Below are positions 1 through 6,771 of a stretch of 25,395 nt of DNA, piece by piece. The notes under the pieces were generated by a model. That model saw only the letters and a list, made by a program, of their open reading frames with translations, had not been told where the DNA came from and ran no database searches. The position numbers and the translations under genes were made by a program. Numbering within the stretch: the first letter of the stretch is position 1; each line of letters opens with the position of its first letter. The DNA is taken from contig DCIE01000014.1 of NCBI GenBank assembly GCA_002315765.1, positions 1-25,395 on the forward strand. The letters run 5' to 3'. The stretch comes from Ruminococcaceae bacterium UBA1734 (lineage in GTDB: Bacteria; Bacillota; Clostridia; Oscillospirales; Acutalibacteraceae).

Positions 1-134
1 TCGTATGTTCTGCAAATTTCTTTTGACTTATTCGATGCTCTTTTTATGCATCTTCCTTTGTAATTTTTCTTCTTCACAATAAAACCTCTATTTTATCGGG
101 TGTTTTTTATACTGAAAAAATGAGCAAAAAGTTC

Positions 135-187
135 TTCCCTAAAAACGATATCCGATTTCCCAAAAACGCATAATTTCCCCAAAAACG
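135..187. repeat. Three iteron-like direct repeats
   Basis: Three copies of a 12-13 bp unit, TTCCC(C/T)AAAAACG, lie at 135-147, 157-168 and 175-187. Their ends are 21 and 19 bp apart, close to two helical turns, which is how protein-binding iterons are usually spaced. No replication initiator gene is visible in the window. The repeats could be an origin or operator left over from an integrated plasmid or ICE, or a decayed coding tail. The repetition is seen directly; the function is inferred. Confidence 0.5.
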
Positions 188-410
188 AAAAGAGAAAAAA
201 TCTAATAAGCCTTAAAACCCGCATCAACAGTGAGTTTTTATGAGTCCACCTCTTTTCCCAAATTTGACTTTTCGTTTTTCTCTATGTTGTTTAGTAATGG
301 GATTTATCACGAATTTGTAAAATCCGATATAATAAGCAGGGAAGAAGAACCATAAAATACTCATTTTATCGGCATAGCAAAACCCTTTATTCATAAGGCT
401 TCTCAGCATA

Positions 411-445
411 AAAAAGAGACCTCAGAGAAAAATCTCCAAGGTCTC
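411..445 (-). terminator. Rho-independent terminator, minus strand
   Basis: GAGACCT (416-422) pairs with AGGTCTC (439-445). An inner GAGA/TCTC stem (425-428 with 433-436) is separated from the outer stem by symmetric CA/CA loops. Read on the minus strand, the hairpin is followed by a run of six T. It lies about 260 bp beyond the end of the DUF4143 ATPase gene and may serve that transcript or a lost gene. Confidence 0.7.
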
Positions 446-471
446 AATATAATGTTATGCTTTATAAATAG

Positions 472-582
472 CAGATAAATGGGGCTGCTGGGGATTATAG
501 AGAAACCTTACATAAATATTATAACTCAAAAGAATTCGTTAATCAATATAAAGATGTGATGATTTTTCCTACAGATTTTTAA
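472..582 (+). pseudogene. Short coding remnant, family unknown
   Basis: Between an in-frame TAG at 469-471 and a TAA at 580-582 lies a 36-codon open stretch without a start codon. Its composition looks protein-like (a GAAGDYRETLHKYYN core, ending FPTDF). I do not recognise the family. It could be the C-terminal tail of a gene whose 5' part was deleted, or it could be chance. It would be the only plus-strand coding trace in the first 4.8 kb. Confidence 0.2.
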
Positions 583-702
583 AATGCAAGTGAATTTTGA
601 ATTTAAGCAAATATAGGTATCTTTCAATAATAGAAAAGAAAAAATTAAAGTTTCCGAAACCGTTAGCACAAATACAAATTGTTAAGAATATTCTGATACG
701 AG

Positions 703-2013
703 TCAAACCGAAAGCAATGCTTTATTAAGATATCCGATAGCATAAAGCGGGAGGTTAATGAGCCAATCTTCATTTTTGTAATCTGCCATTGATGTTCTGA
801 CGGCAATTTCGGGTGTGAATTTTTCTACATACGATTTTAGACTTTTTGCCTTCAGGTTGACCTCTGCTTTTACTTCAATCGGCACAACCGATTCACCGTT
901 ATCTACTACAAAATCTATTTCGCATTGGCCGCCTGTGTTGGTGTAGTAATAAATATTTAAGTCTTTTTCGGAGATCATCTGTTGAAGGACATATTGCTCT
1001 GTCAACGCACCTTTGAATTCCACAAAAAGGTTCTTTCCGTCAAGTAGCGTTTTTGCGTTTAGTCCTGCCATGCAACCGAGCAAACCGACATCAAGCATAT
1101 ACATTTTAAATGCCTTCATATCCTCGTATGCTTTCAGGGGAAGGCGACCGGTTGTTACTCTTGACACTTTGTGGACAAGACCGCAGTCGGATAGCCACAT
1201 AATGGCATTTTCAAATTCCTTTGCTCTTGCACCTTCGCGCACCATACCATAGATAAACTTTTTATTTTCCTTTGCAAGTTGTGAGGGGATACTATTCCAA
1301 ATCATACGGATTTTCGGAACAATCTCAGCCGGCGCATGTTTGGAAAAATCTTGTTCGTATGCATTTAAAATGCGCTTTTGAATATCTCGCACCTCACGGA
1401 AATCCTTGTTATCGGAGAACGCCTTAACCGCTTCGGGCATTCCGCCTATAAAATAATACTGCTTCAAAAGGTCAATCAAATCCTGCTTAAACGCTGTAAC
1501 TAAAGAATAGTCACCGCTTTCGAGCAAATCAACATATTTTTCATTACCCATTGCAAGCAAGTATTCTTTGAATGTAAGCGGGTATAGATTTAAGAAATCA
1601 ACTTTACCGACAGGGAATGAAGTTCCTTCGTGAAGTGCAATTCCAAGAAGCGAACCGGCACAAATAATGTTGTATTCCGGAGCGTTTTCATAGAAATATT
1701 TTAAACTTGATAAAGCACGGGGTACTTCTTGCACCTCGTCAAAAATAATCAGGGTGTTTTCGGGGGTTATCTTACAATCGGAATAAAGCTCAAGCCCTAA
1801 AACAATTCTTTCCACATTCAAATCAGACGAAAAAAGATCTTTCATTCTTGAGTTGGAATCGAAGTTAATATATATGGTTTTCTCGTAAGCTGTTTTACCA
1901 AACTCTTTCATGAGCCAAGTTTTCCCAACCTGTCTTGCTCCTTCTATAATAAGCGGCTTTTTGTTAGGGTTGTTCTTCCATGATATAAGGCCTTCAATTG
2001 CGTTTCTGTACAA
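703..2013 (-). CDS. AAA_14 / DUF4143 ATP-binding protein (first of two)
   Basis: A 436-residue P-loop ATPase. Walker A is GARQVGKT at residues 25-32, and Walker B is LIIFDEVQ with D92 and E93. The C-terminal DUF4143 half carries a nuclease-like pattern near residues 365-385 (EIDFVV followed by PIEVKA), resembling the core of PD-(D/E)XK folds. Proteins of this architecture are common and often multicopy in gut Firmicutes and Bacteroidetes; their function is not established, and mobile-element or defence roles have been suggested. Translation starts at TTG 2013, supported by GGAGG nine bases upstream. A perfect-consensus promoter lies just upstream (2047-2075). A second, clearly different paralogue sits at 2483-3931. 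The family call is firm; the biological role is unknown. Confidence 0.9.
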   Translation of the reverse strand: MYRNAIEGLISWKNNPNKKPLIIEGARQVGKTWLMKEFGKTAYEKTIYINFDSNSRMKDLFSSDLNVERIVLGLELYSDCKITPENTLIIFDEVQEVPRALSSLKYFYENAPEYNIICAGSLLGIALHEGTSFPVGKVDFLNLYPLTFKEYLLAMGNEKYVDLLESGDYSLVTAFKQDLIDLLKQYYFIGGMPEAVKAFSDNKDFREVRDIQKRILNAYEQDFSKHAPAEIVPKIRMIWNSIPSQLAKENKKFIYGMVREGARAKEFENAIMWLSDCGLVHKVSRVTTGRLPLKAYEDMKAFKMYMLDVGLLGCMAGLNAKTLLDGKNLFVEFKGALTEQYVLQQMISEKDLNIYYYTNTGGQCEIDFVVDNGESVVPIEVKAEVNLKAKSLKSYVEKFTPEIAVRTSMADYKNEDWLINLPLYAIGYLNKALLSV

Positions 2014-2046
2014 AGCAAATTACCTCCATACAATTATTTATAGTAT

Positions 2047-2075
2047 ATTATAGCTTTTAATGACAAATTTGTCAA
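2047..2075 (-). promoter_or_regulatory. Perfect-consensus sigma-A promoter for the DUF4143 ATPase gene
   Basis: On the minus strand, TTGACA (plus positions 2070-2075) and TATAAT (2047-2052) are separated by exactly 17 bp. Both hexamers match the consensus in all six positions, so the unregulated promoter should be very strong. A palindrome covers the -35 box (see 2061-2074). Confidence 0.8.
2061..2074. promoter_or_regulatory. Palindromic operator candidate over the -35 box
   Basis: TGACAAATTTGTCA is a perfect 14-bp palindrome. It overlaps five of the six bases of the -35 hexamer of the ATPase promoter. A dimeric repressor bound here would block RNA polymerase. No repressor gene is obvious in the immediate neighbourhood. 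Confidence 0.5.
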
Positions 2076-2192
2076 TGTAATTATTATAATTATTTGCATT
2101 ATATAGACGATAATTTGATATACAAAAACATTTTATAGACGAATACAAAAAATCAGAGTCGAATCATTGGCAGAGATTAGTTATATGTTGTG

Positions 2193-2420
2193 CTACTGAG
2201 AATAATTGTTTCGCACAGATTTTGTGTTTGGAATAAATATATGTGCCAATAAGGCGTACCCTATTGAAAGAGTTAAAATTCGTTTAAGCTCGGGACGGTT
2301 AGTATTTTTGCCGGACATTTTATCAATAAATACCTGTTCTACACCGAGTTCTTGCATTAAGACTTCTTGTCTTGCTGTATTTTGCTCTTCGGTCGAAATT
2401 CTTATGTAACCTATTTTCAT
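2193..2420 (-). pseudogene. Truncated serine recombinase (resolvase/invertase N-terminus)
   Basis: The first ~47 residues match the N-terminal catalytic domain of the resolvase/invertase family. YIRIST carries the catalytic serine (S9), followed by the EEQNTARQ segment and MSGKNTNRPELKRIL. After that the reading frame continues for ~28 residues unlike the family and stops, so most of the catalytic domain and all of the DNA-binding domain are missing. The start is ATG 2420 with GGAGG upstream, so the fragment may still be translated. It is best read as a remnant of a transposon or integrative element. It lies directly downstream of the terminator of the second ATPase gene. Confidence 0.8.
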
Positions 2421-2433
2421 TATTAGTCCTCCA

Positions 2434-2464
2434 AGAAAAAAGAGCATCCATCGGACGCTCTTTT
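2434..2464 (-). terminator. Terminator of the second ATPase gene
   Basis: Plus positions 2438-2445 (AAAAGAGC) pair with 2457-2464 (GCTCTTTT). TCC/GGA extends the stem past a single mismatch, and the loop is three bases. On the minus strand it is followed by TTTTTT. It sits 19 bp beyond the stop codon of the gene at 2483-3931 and just before the ribosome site of the resolvase fragment. Confidence 0.85.
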
Positions 2465-2482
2465 GTAATATAAATATTAGTT

Positions 2483-3931
2483 TTAATTTATTTGATGATA
2501 ACCGTTTTTTTCTGCATTTCCCAACAAATAAAGGAAGGCAAATGCCGGTATTCGTAGCAGTTCAATTCCGGATTTGGTATTATGAATTCCAAAATCGTTA
2601 GCGTTTTTTGTAACAACTATAGCCGCCGAAGATTCTTGGCATAGTTCTACAATAGCATCATCATCGGCTATCGGTGCACCATCTCGATATTTAACTTCAA
2701 TCAAAATCTTTTTAATGTTTGGATAATCAACTACCACATCAATTTCTTTGTTTTTCTTTCCGCCACGGAAATATCCAACCGAAGTAGCAAAAGAATAGTA
2801 AAATGAGGCAACATGCTTATAGATTGCCGTTTCAACAATCTTTCCCATTTCGGTTGCATCTGTTAAAACGGAATCATCCATAAGAACGGCATTTCTTATT
2901 GCGGCATCAGCTATATAAACCTTGGGTCTTGCTTTTAAAACTTTTTTTCCTGCCATATCGACCGGAAAACTTTGGAATATTAAATTTGCACTCTCCAAAT
3001 AAGCAATGTAGTTTTCGACCGTGGTACGCGAAACACCGTTAAGTTCTTTGGCAATCGCTTCTATTGAGATTATTTCTGATGAAACATTACATAAATACAA
3101 GAATATCCTTTCAAGTTCAGTTGCATTTCTAATGCTATATAATGCCGGGATATCACGTTTTAATACTTTATCAACAACATCCTCGCGCATAATTTGTTGA
3201 GCCATAATATCACTATCGGCAAGTGCTAATTCAGGGAATCCTCCCACAGTCAAGTACCTCATGAAATGATTCTGAACTTTTGATAATTGCAACATAATTT
3301 GAGTTCGTTCTATTTGTGTCATTTTTAGTAATGATGTGATTTTTAAATCCGGATCAATATTCGGCTTTTCAATATTTAACAACTCACAATACTCAAAAAA
3401 TGACATTGTAGGCACTTGGATAACAGACCATCTGCCGGCTCCGCTTTCCCGACTCCCTTTTATTAATGCCGGACTTGCAGAACCTGTCGCGACAACATTG
3501 GTATCGGGTTGAGTATCATATATTGTTTTTAACCAACGATCCCAATCTTGTGCGTATTGAATTTCATCAAAAAAATAATAAACATCTTGATCTGCATAAA
3601 CGCTTTCATGATAGCACTCAAGAATATCTTGGAAGTTGCTGAGCTTTAACATTGGATGATCCATAGAAATGAATACTATTTTTTGAGCCGGAACACCTGA
3701 TAATAATAATGATTCTATCATTTGATACTGTATGGTTGTTTTTCCGACTCTTCTCGTACCTGTGAGGACGACCAAGCGCCTAATATTCTTTTCCTCTAAA
3801 CGTTTCATTGCTTCAAAAAAAGCAAACCTTTTATATGATTTTGCCATTTTGGGATTGATTGTTCCGGTTTTCCACCAAGGATTGTATGCGTTTAATACTT
3901 TCAAAATAGATTCTTTAGTTGTAATAGACAT
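2483..3931 (-). CDS. AAA_14 / DUF4143 ATP-binding protein (second of two)
   Basis: A 482-residue ATPase of the same broad class as 703-2013 but clearly divergent. Walker A is GTRRVGKT (residues 58-65) and Walker B is VYYFFDEIQ (D122, E123). The middle contains a winged-helix-like segment, and a C-terminal nuclease-like pattern lies at about 395-420 (KEIDVVVDY, then ILIEVKY). The start is ATG 3931 with AAAGGAGG just upstream. A promoter (3954-3982) and a terminator (2434-2464) bracket it as a single-gene unit. The substrate or partner is unknown. Two such ATPases close together with recombinase debris fit an accessory region. Confidence 0.9.
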   Translation of the reverse strand: MSITTKESILKVLNAYNPWWKTGTINPKMAKSYKRFAFFEAMKRLEEKNIRRLVVLTGTRRVGKTTIQYQMIESLLLSGVPAQKIVFISMDHPMLKLSNFQDILECYHESVYADQDVYYFFDEIQYAQDWDRWLKTIYDTQPDTNVVATGSASPALIKGSRESGAGRWSVIQVPTMSFFEYCELLNIEKPNIDPDLKITSLLKMTQIERTQIMLQLSKVQNHFMRYLTVGGFPELALADSDIMAQQIMREDVVDKVLKRDIPALYSIRNATELERIFLYLCNVSSEIISIEAIAKELNGVSRTTVENYIAYLESANLIFQSFPVDMAGKKVLKARPKVYIADAAIRNAVLMDDSVLTDATEMGKIVETAIYKHVASFYYSFATSVGYFRGGKKNKEIDVVVDYPNIKKILIEVKYRDGAPIADDDAIVELCQESSAAIVVTKNANDFGIHNTKSGIELLRIPAFAFLYLLGNAEKNGYHQIN

Positions 3932-3953
3932 AGCAAATCCTCCTTTGTGCTAA

Positions 3954-3982
3954 ATGTTAACATAAAAATCAATAAAAGTCAA
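3954..3982 (-). promoter_or_regulatory. Promoter of the second ATPase gene
   Basis: On the minus strand, TTGACT (plus 3977-3982) is followed after 17 bp by TAACAT (plus 3954-3959). It lies about 20 bp upstream of the start codon at 3931. Confidence 0.6.
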
Positions 3983-4101
3983 CAAATATTCATAGTATAC
4001 TTTGAATTATTTTAAGTTTTATTTGAGGTATAATTATATTTATTTGATTTTCAAAGACATTTTTCGATTTTTTACCAAATTCGTTTTCTTAACAACACAT
4101 A

Positions 4102-4365
4102 TCACTCCCTATTTAATACTTCCATCATTATTTTACTGCCGAGTATGAATCCGCCTTCGAAGCTCAAAAGATTTTCTTCGCATTGAAGCTCGGAAGCAGA
4201 TATGAGATACGATTCAAATTCTTTTGTTTGAGCATCGTCGAGCATACCTCTAAACTTTTCGTCCTTGCTTACAAGCTTTTCGGATATTTCTCTTTGCTCT
4301 TTGCTTGTATAATTCTTTTCAAATGGTATTAGGTTGCCAAAATATAAATCTGCTAAAATGCTCAT
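4102..4365 (-). CDS. DUF6809 family protein
   Basis: An 87-residue soluble protein. It shows the pattern I associate with DUF6809: an opening MSILADLYFGNLIPFE, a charged helical middle, and a closing FEGGFILGSKIMMEVL helix. No function is known for the family; members occur on integrative and conjugative elements of Firmicutes. Its ATG overlaps the stop of the upstream DUF3846 gene by one base (TAATG), so the two are almost certainly co-transcribed and translationally coupled. No strong terminator is visible downstream. Confidence 0.75.
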   Translation of the reverse strand: MSILADLYFGNLIPFEKNYTSKEQREISEKLVSKDEKFRGMLDDAQTKEFESYLISASELQCEENLLSFEGGFILGSKIMMEVLNRE

Positions 4366-4748
4366 TACAGTTCCTCAATACAAACAATTTTTCCGTTTGA
4401 ACGAATAAAGATTTCGGGGTATTTGAATACATCAAGATACTTTTCCATAAGCTCAGGCGAGAGTGAGCAAAAATCATCTTCTCCAAGACCGACAATGAAA
4501 AAATCTCCGCATATAATATCGTAGAGATTTCCGTTCTCGTCTTTAAGCCCACGGTTAAGTGGTAGTCCTAAAAGCTTACCCTCGTCGTTTGCGATAATTC
4601 CGACCTCCTCTGAAAAAGGATAAATGACCTGAATTAAACCGCCGACTGCCTCTTGCAGTGCGGTTAGGGTGTTATCAATTTCGACTGCTTTTGCCTCTTT
4701 TTCCGGCTTACATAAAATAACCTTGATTTTTTTATTTTCTTTACACAT
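4365..4748 (-). CDS. DUF3846 domain protein
   Basis: A 127-residue protein matching the DUF3846 pattern: an N-terminal strand KIKVILCKP, then VGGLIQVIYPF, LLGLPLNRGL, YDIICGDFFIVG, and a C-terminal segment around KYLDVFKYPEIF. The family is typical of plasmids, phages and ICEs in Clostridia and has no assigned function. I place the start at ATG 4748, with AAGGAG about 12 bases upstream. The frame stays open further upstream, but that extension is low-complexity and runs through the hairpin repeat and the divergent Fic promoter, so it is not coding. It leads the two-gene unit with the DUF6809 gene. Confidence 0.8.
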   Translation of the reverse strand: MCKENKKIKVILCKPEKEAKAVEIDNTLTALQEAVGGLIQVIYPFSEEVGIIANDEGKLLGLPLNRGLKDENGNLYDIICGDFFIVGLGEDDFCSLSPELMEKYLDVFKYPEIFIRSNGKIVCIEEL

Positions 4749-4772
4749 AAATAAAAACTCCTTAAAAAATAA

Positions 4773-4826
4773 TTTGAGGCACCCCGAAAGGTGCCTCGTT
4801 GAAAATGATATATGGATGATAGATGT
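4773..4826. repeat. Hairpin repeat, copy A (left of the Fic gene)
   Basis: The element contains a perfect 8-bp stem, GAGGCACC (4776-4783) with GGTGCCTC (4790-4797), around a CCGAAA loop. An ATGAT-rich tail follows. A second copy in the same orientation lies at 5887-5939 on the other side of the Fic gene. Here the hairpin falls in the 5' leader of the DUF3846 transcript, directly before its ribosome site, so it may influence that gene. No strong T-run follows on either strand. Confidence 0.6.
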
Positions 4827-4839
4827 AATGATTGATGAC

Positions 4840-4868
4840 TTGATATTTGAAATGATAGATGATATAAT
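4840..4868 (+). promoter_or_regulatory. Promoter of the Fic gene
   Basis: TTGATA (4840-4845) and TATAAT (4863-4868) are separated by 17 bp. A start about seven bases beyond the -10 box would leave an untranslated leader of only about nine bases before ATG 4884. The surrounding 4805-4866 is rich in ATGAT units. Confidence 0.7.
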
Positions 4869-4883
4869 AATTTGGGTGATACA

Positions 4884-5843
4884 ATGAATAAAAATTATAA
4901 ACCTCCTTTTTTGATTACTGATACAATAATTAACCAAGTTTCTATCATTTCGGAATTGCTCGGAAGAATAAAAGAAAAAAACTTTGTTACTGCTAATTTA
5001 AAACTTAGAAAAACAAATAGAATTAAAACAGTTTATTCTTCGTTGGCAATAGAACAAAACACACTAACTCTTGAACAGGTTACCGCTATATTAAACGGAA
5101 AACATATTATAGCTCCTCAAAAAGATGTTATCGAGGTAACGAATGCATACGATATTTATAATAATATTGATAGACTAAATCCATATTCTGTTGATGATAT
5201 TTTGTTTTCTCATAGAATAATGATGAAAGGTTTAATCGGAAATCCCGGTGAGTTTCGTGATAGACCTGTTGGTGTTGCTGATAATAACGGGAATGTCATT
5301 CATATTGGCTCGTTGCCTGAATATGTTCCTTCTTTAATTGAGGATTTGATATATTGGACTCAAAACAGTGAAACCAATATGCTAATAAAAAGTTGTGTAT
5401 TTCATTATGAATTTGAACTTATTCATCCGTTTTTAGATGGCAACGGACGAATAGGAAGACTGTGGCATACACTTCTCCTTTCAAAATGGAATAATATTTT
5501 TTCTTGGTTGCCGGTTGAATCGATTATTTTTAAGCATCAGTCTGAGTATTATAACGCAATAAACACTTCAAATATTAACGGCGAATCGAGTGCTTTTATC
5601 GAGTTTATGCTATCGGTAATAATTGAAACGCTAAAAAACACGGTAACCATAGAACAAAAAGAAGAACGAGAAAAAACAATAATTGAGTATATAAATAAAA
5701 ACAGTATTATATATAATAGCGATATTCAAAAACTATTTGGTGTTTCTTCCGCTACAAGCAATAGAATTCTCAATAAATTGGTAGAGAAAGAAATTCTTCA
5801 AAGAGTCAGAAGCGGAAGTAAATGGGGCTATACGCTTAAATAG
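4884..5843 (+). CDS. Fic-domain protein (predicted AMP transferase) with C-terminal winged helix
   Basis: A 319-residue protein. The Fic core motif HPFLDGNGRIGR spans residues 181-192, with catalytic H181 and the GNGR anion-hole loop intact, so nucleotide transfer (AMPylation) is plausible. An N-terminal SSLAIEQN segment (52-59) corresponds to the inhibitory helix of class II Fic proteins; the usual Gly after the inhibitory Glu57 is Gln here. The last ~65 residues form a winged-helix DNA-binding domain. I choose ATG 4884 because GGTGAT lies five bases upstream; an in-frame TTG at 4872 would place translation before the likely transcription start. Two copies of a hairpin repeat flank the gene. 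The target protein is unknown. It may act as a toxin-like or regulatory enzyme. Confidence 0.92.
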   Translation: MNKNYKPPFLITDTIINQVSIISELLGRIKEKNFVTANLKLRKTNRIKTVYSSLAIEQNTLTLEQVTAILNGKHIIAPQKDVIEVTNAYDIYNNIDRLNPYSVDDILFSHRIMMKGLIGNPGEFRDRPVGVADNNGNVIHIGSLPEYVPSLIEDLIYWTQNSETNMLIKSCVFHYEFELIHPFLDGNGRIGRLWHTLLLSKWNNIFSWLPVESIIFKHQSEYYNAINTSNINGESSAFIEFMLSVIIETLKNTVTIEQKEEREKTIIEYINKNSIIYNSDIQKLFGVSSATSNRILNKLVEKEILQRVRSGSKWGYTLK

Positions 5844-5886
5844 AATTTATTCAATTATTATTTATCTTTTTCTTTTTGATATTAAA

Positions 5887-5939
5887 TTTGAGGCACCCAA
5901 ACGGATGCCTCGATAATAATGAAACACGGATGATAATTG
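5887..5939. repeat. Hairpin repeat, copy B (right of the Fic gene)
   Basis: GAGGCACCC (5890-5898) pairs with GGATGCCTC (5903-5911) with one internal mismatch. A tail ending in GGATGATA follows. It resembles copy A over about 50 bp in the same orientation. On the minus strand it lies directly downstream of the 21-codon peptide gene, where it could act as a weak terminator, although the following T-run is poor. Confidence 0.6.
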
Positions 5940-5943
5940 ACTA

Positions 5944-6009
5944 TTATTTACCTCCCCAAATTAACCGGTAAATAAATAGTAAGATTAAGTAAAAAACTAT
6001 ATCTACCAT
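5944..6009 (-). CDS. Predicted 21-residue hydrophobic membrane peptide
   Basis: The peptide starts at ATG 6009 and stops at TAA 5944-5946. It opens MVDIVFYLILLFIYRL and ends IWGGK: one short hydrophobic helix with an Arg near its C-terminal third and a Lys at the end. A strong GGAGG lies about ten bases upstream of the ATG, which argues for real translation despite the tiny size. It sits between the Fic gene and the MntA/HepT pair, on the opposite strand. Single-helix peptides of this kind occur among type I toxins and small membrane regulators, but I cannot assign it to a family. Confidence 0.45.
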   Translation of the reverse strand: MVDIVFYLILLFIYRLIWGGK

Positions 6010-6038
6010 AGATAAACCACCTCCGACATAAAATGTTG

Positions 6039-6067
6039 TTTACTTTTAGATAAATTAAAGATATAAT
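6039..6067 (+). promoter_or_regulatory. Promoter of the mntA-hepT pair
   Basis: TTTACT (6039-6044) is followed after 17 bp by a consensus TATAAT (6062-6067). The start codon is 22 bases beyond the -10 box. Confidence 0.6.
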
Positions 6068-6088
6068 AAAATAAAGGTTGGTGAGGAA

Positions 6089-6412
6089 ATGATATATTCA
6101 ATTGAAGAAATTAAGAAAATGGTCATTCCTATTGCCCAAAAGTATGAGTTGCAAGCAGTTTATTTGTTTGGCTCTTATGCAAGAAACGAAGCTACTGTGA
6201 ATAGCGATATAGATATCCTCATTGATAGAAACGGCTCTAAAATTAAATCACTTTTCGACATGGGTGGCTTATTTGCCGATGTCCAAGAAGCTCTTCAAAA
6301 AGAAATTGACCTTGTTACCGTTCAATCGTTAGAGCAAGAGTATAACAAAAAGAACAATCCGGGATTTGCCGAAACTCTCTATAAAGAAAGGGTGTGCATA
6401 TATGAACAGTAA
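6089..6412 (+). CDS. mntA: MntA-type nucleotidyltransferase antitoxin
   Basis: A 107-residue minimal nucleotidyltransferase. The signature GSX10DXD is exact: G28, S29, D40, D42 in the segment GSYARNEATVNSDID. In characterised MntA-HepT systems this protein adds AMP groups to a tyrosine of the HEPN toxin and so silences it. The following gene overlaps it by 11 bp and carries the matching HEPN motif, including the modifiable tyrosine, so the assignment as antitoxin is well supported by context. The start is ATG 6089 behind GGTGAGG. The pair has its own promoter and terminator, as expected for a self-contained toxin-antitoxin module. Confidence 0.9.
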   Translation: MIYSIEEIKKMVIPIAQKYELQAVYLFGSYARNEATVNSDIDILIDRNGSKIKSLFDMGGLFADVQEALQKEIDLVTVQSLEQEYNKKNNPGFAETLYKERVCIYEQ

Positions 6413-6746
6413 AGATTTGCAAATTATTACGCATATATGCTTACATTGCAGTGAAGCACTTGGCTTTATAGATAGATTCGGCAAGGATTACAATTTGTTT
6501 GTTTCCGATAGGGCATATTTTAATGCAGTTGCTATGAGCGTTTTGCAAATAGGGGAGCTTGCGAACAGTCTATCAGACGAATATCGTGAATCCACAAAGA
6601 ACGAAATTCCTTGGAATATGGTAAGGGGAATGCGCAATGCATTAGCTCACGGATACGGCTCTATTGACGCCGATGTTCTTTGGCAAACCGCAATAAACGA
6701 TATTCCGATGCTTTTAAGCTTTTGTGATTCACAAATTGAAAAGTAG
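6402..6746 (+). CDS. hepT: HepT-type HEPN ribonuclease toxin
   Basis: A 114-residue HEPN protein. The RX4HXY motif is present as RNALAHGY with R78, H83 and Y85: R and H form the RNase active site of the dimer, and Y is the residue AMPylated by MntA in characterised systems. The start is taken at ATG 6402, preceded by AAAGGGTG. An upstream in-frame TTG at 6366 would extend into mntA without support. The 11-bp overlap with mntA implies translational coupling. The RNA target is not evident from sequence. Confidence 0.9.
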   Translation: MNSKDLQIITHICLHCSEALGFIDRFGKDYNLFVSDRAYFNAVAMSVLQIGELANSLSDEYRESTKNEIPWNMVRGMRNALAHGYGSIDADVLWQTAINDIPMLLSFCDSQIEK

Positions 6747-6771
6747 GATTTTGAAAAGATGTTATCGGGCA

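Larger units (their letters stand above)
1..702. other. Gene-poor left edge of the accessory region
   Basis: No convincing intact gene lies in this AT-rich stretch. It contains the three short repeats at 135-187, a minus-strand terminator at 411-445, and a short coding-looking remnant on the plus strand at 472-582. A 61-codon minus-strand reading frame (224-409) begins inside the T-tract of the terminator, has no clear ribosome site and resembles nothing I recognise. The whole looks like degraded mobile-element DNA, which is an inference from the debris rather than a match. Confidence 0.4.

Noticed and set aside
224..409. 61-codon minus-strand reading frame
   Set aside because: It starts inside a terminator T-tract, has no ribosome site, and has an odd composition with no recognisable family.
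703..3931. The two ATPases with the Fic and MntA/HepT genes as one defence system
   Set aside because: They are on different strands with separate promoters and terminators. Nothing in the sequence ties them together beyond shared location in an accessory region.
4801..4868. ATGAT-rich stretch as a possible CRISPR or satellite array
   Set aside because: Units are 5-7 bp with irregular spacing and no spacers. It is simply AT-rich promoter DNA next to the hairpin repeat.
4752..4937. N-terminal extension of the DUF3846 gene (frame open to 4937)
   Set aside because: It runs through the hairpin repeat and the opposing Fic promoter and is low-complexity. ATG 4748 has a clear ribosome site and gives the usual family length.
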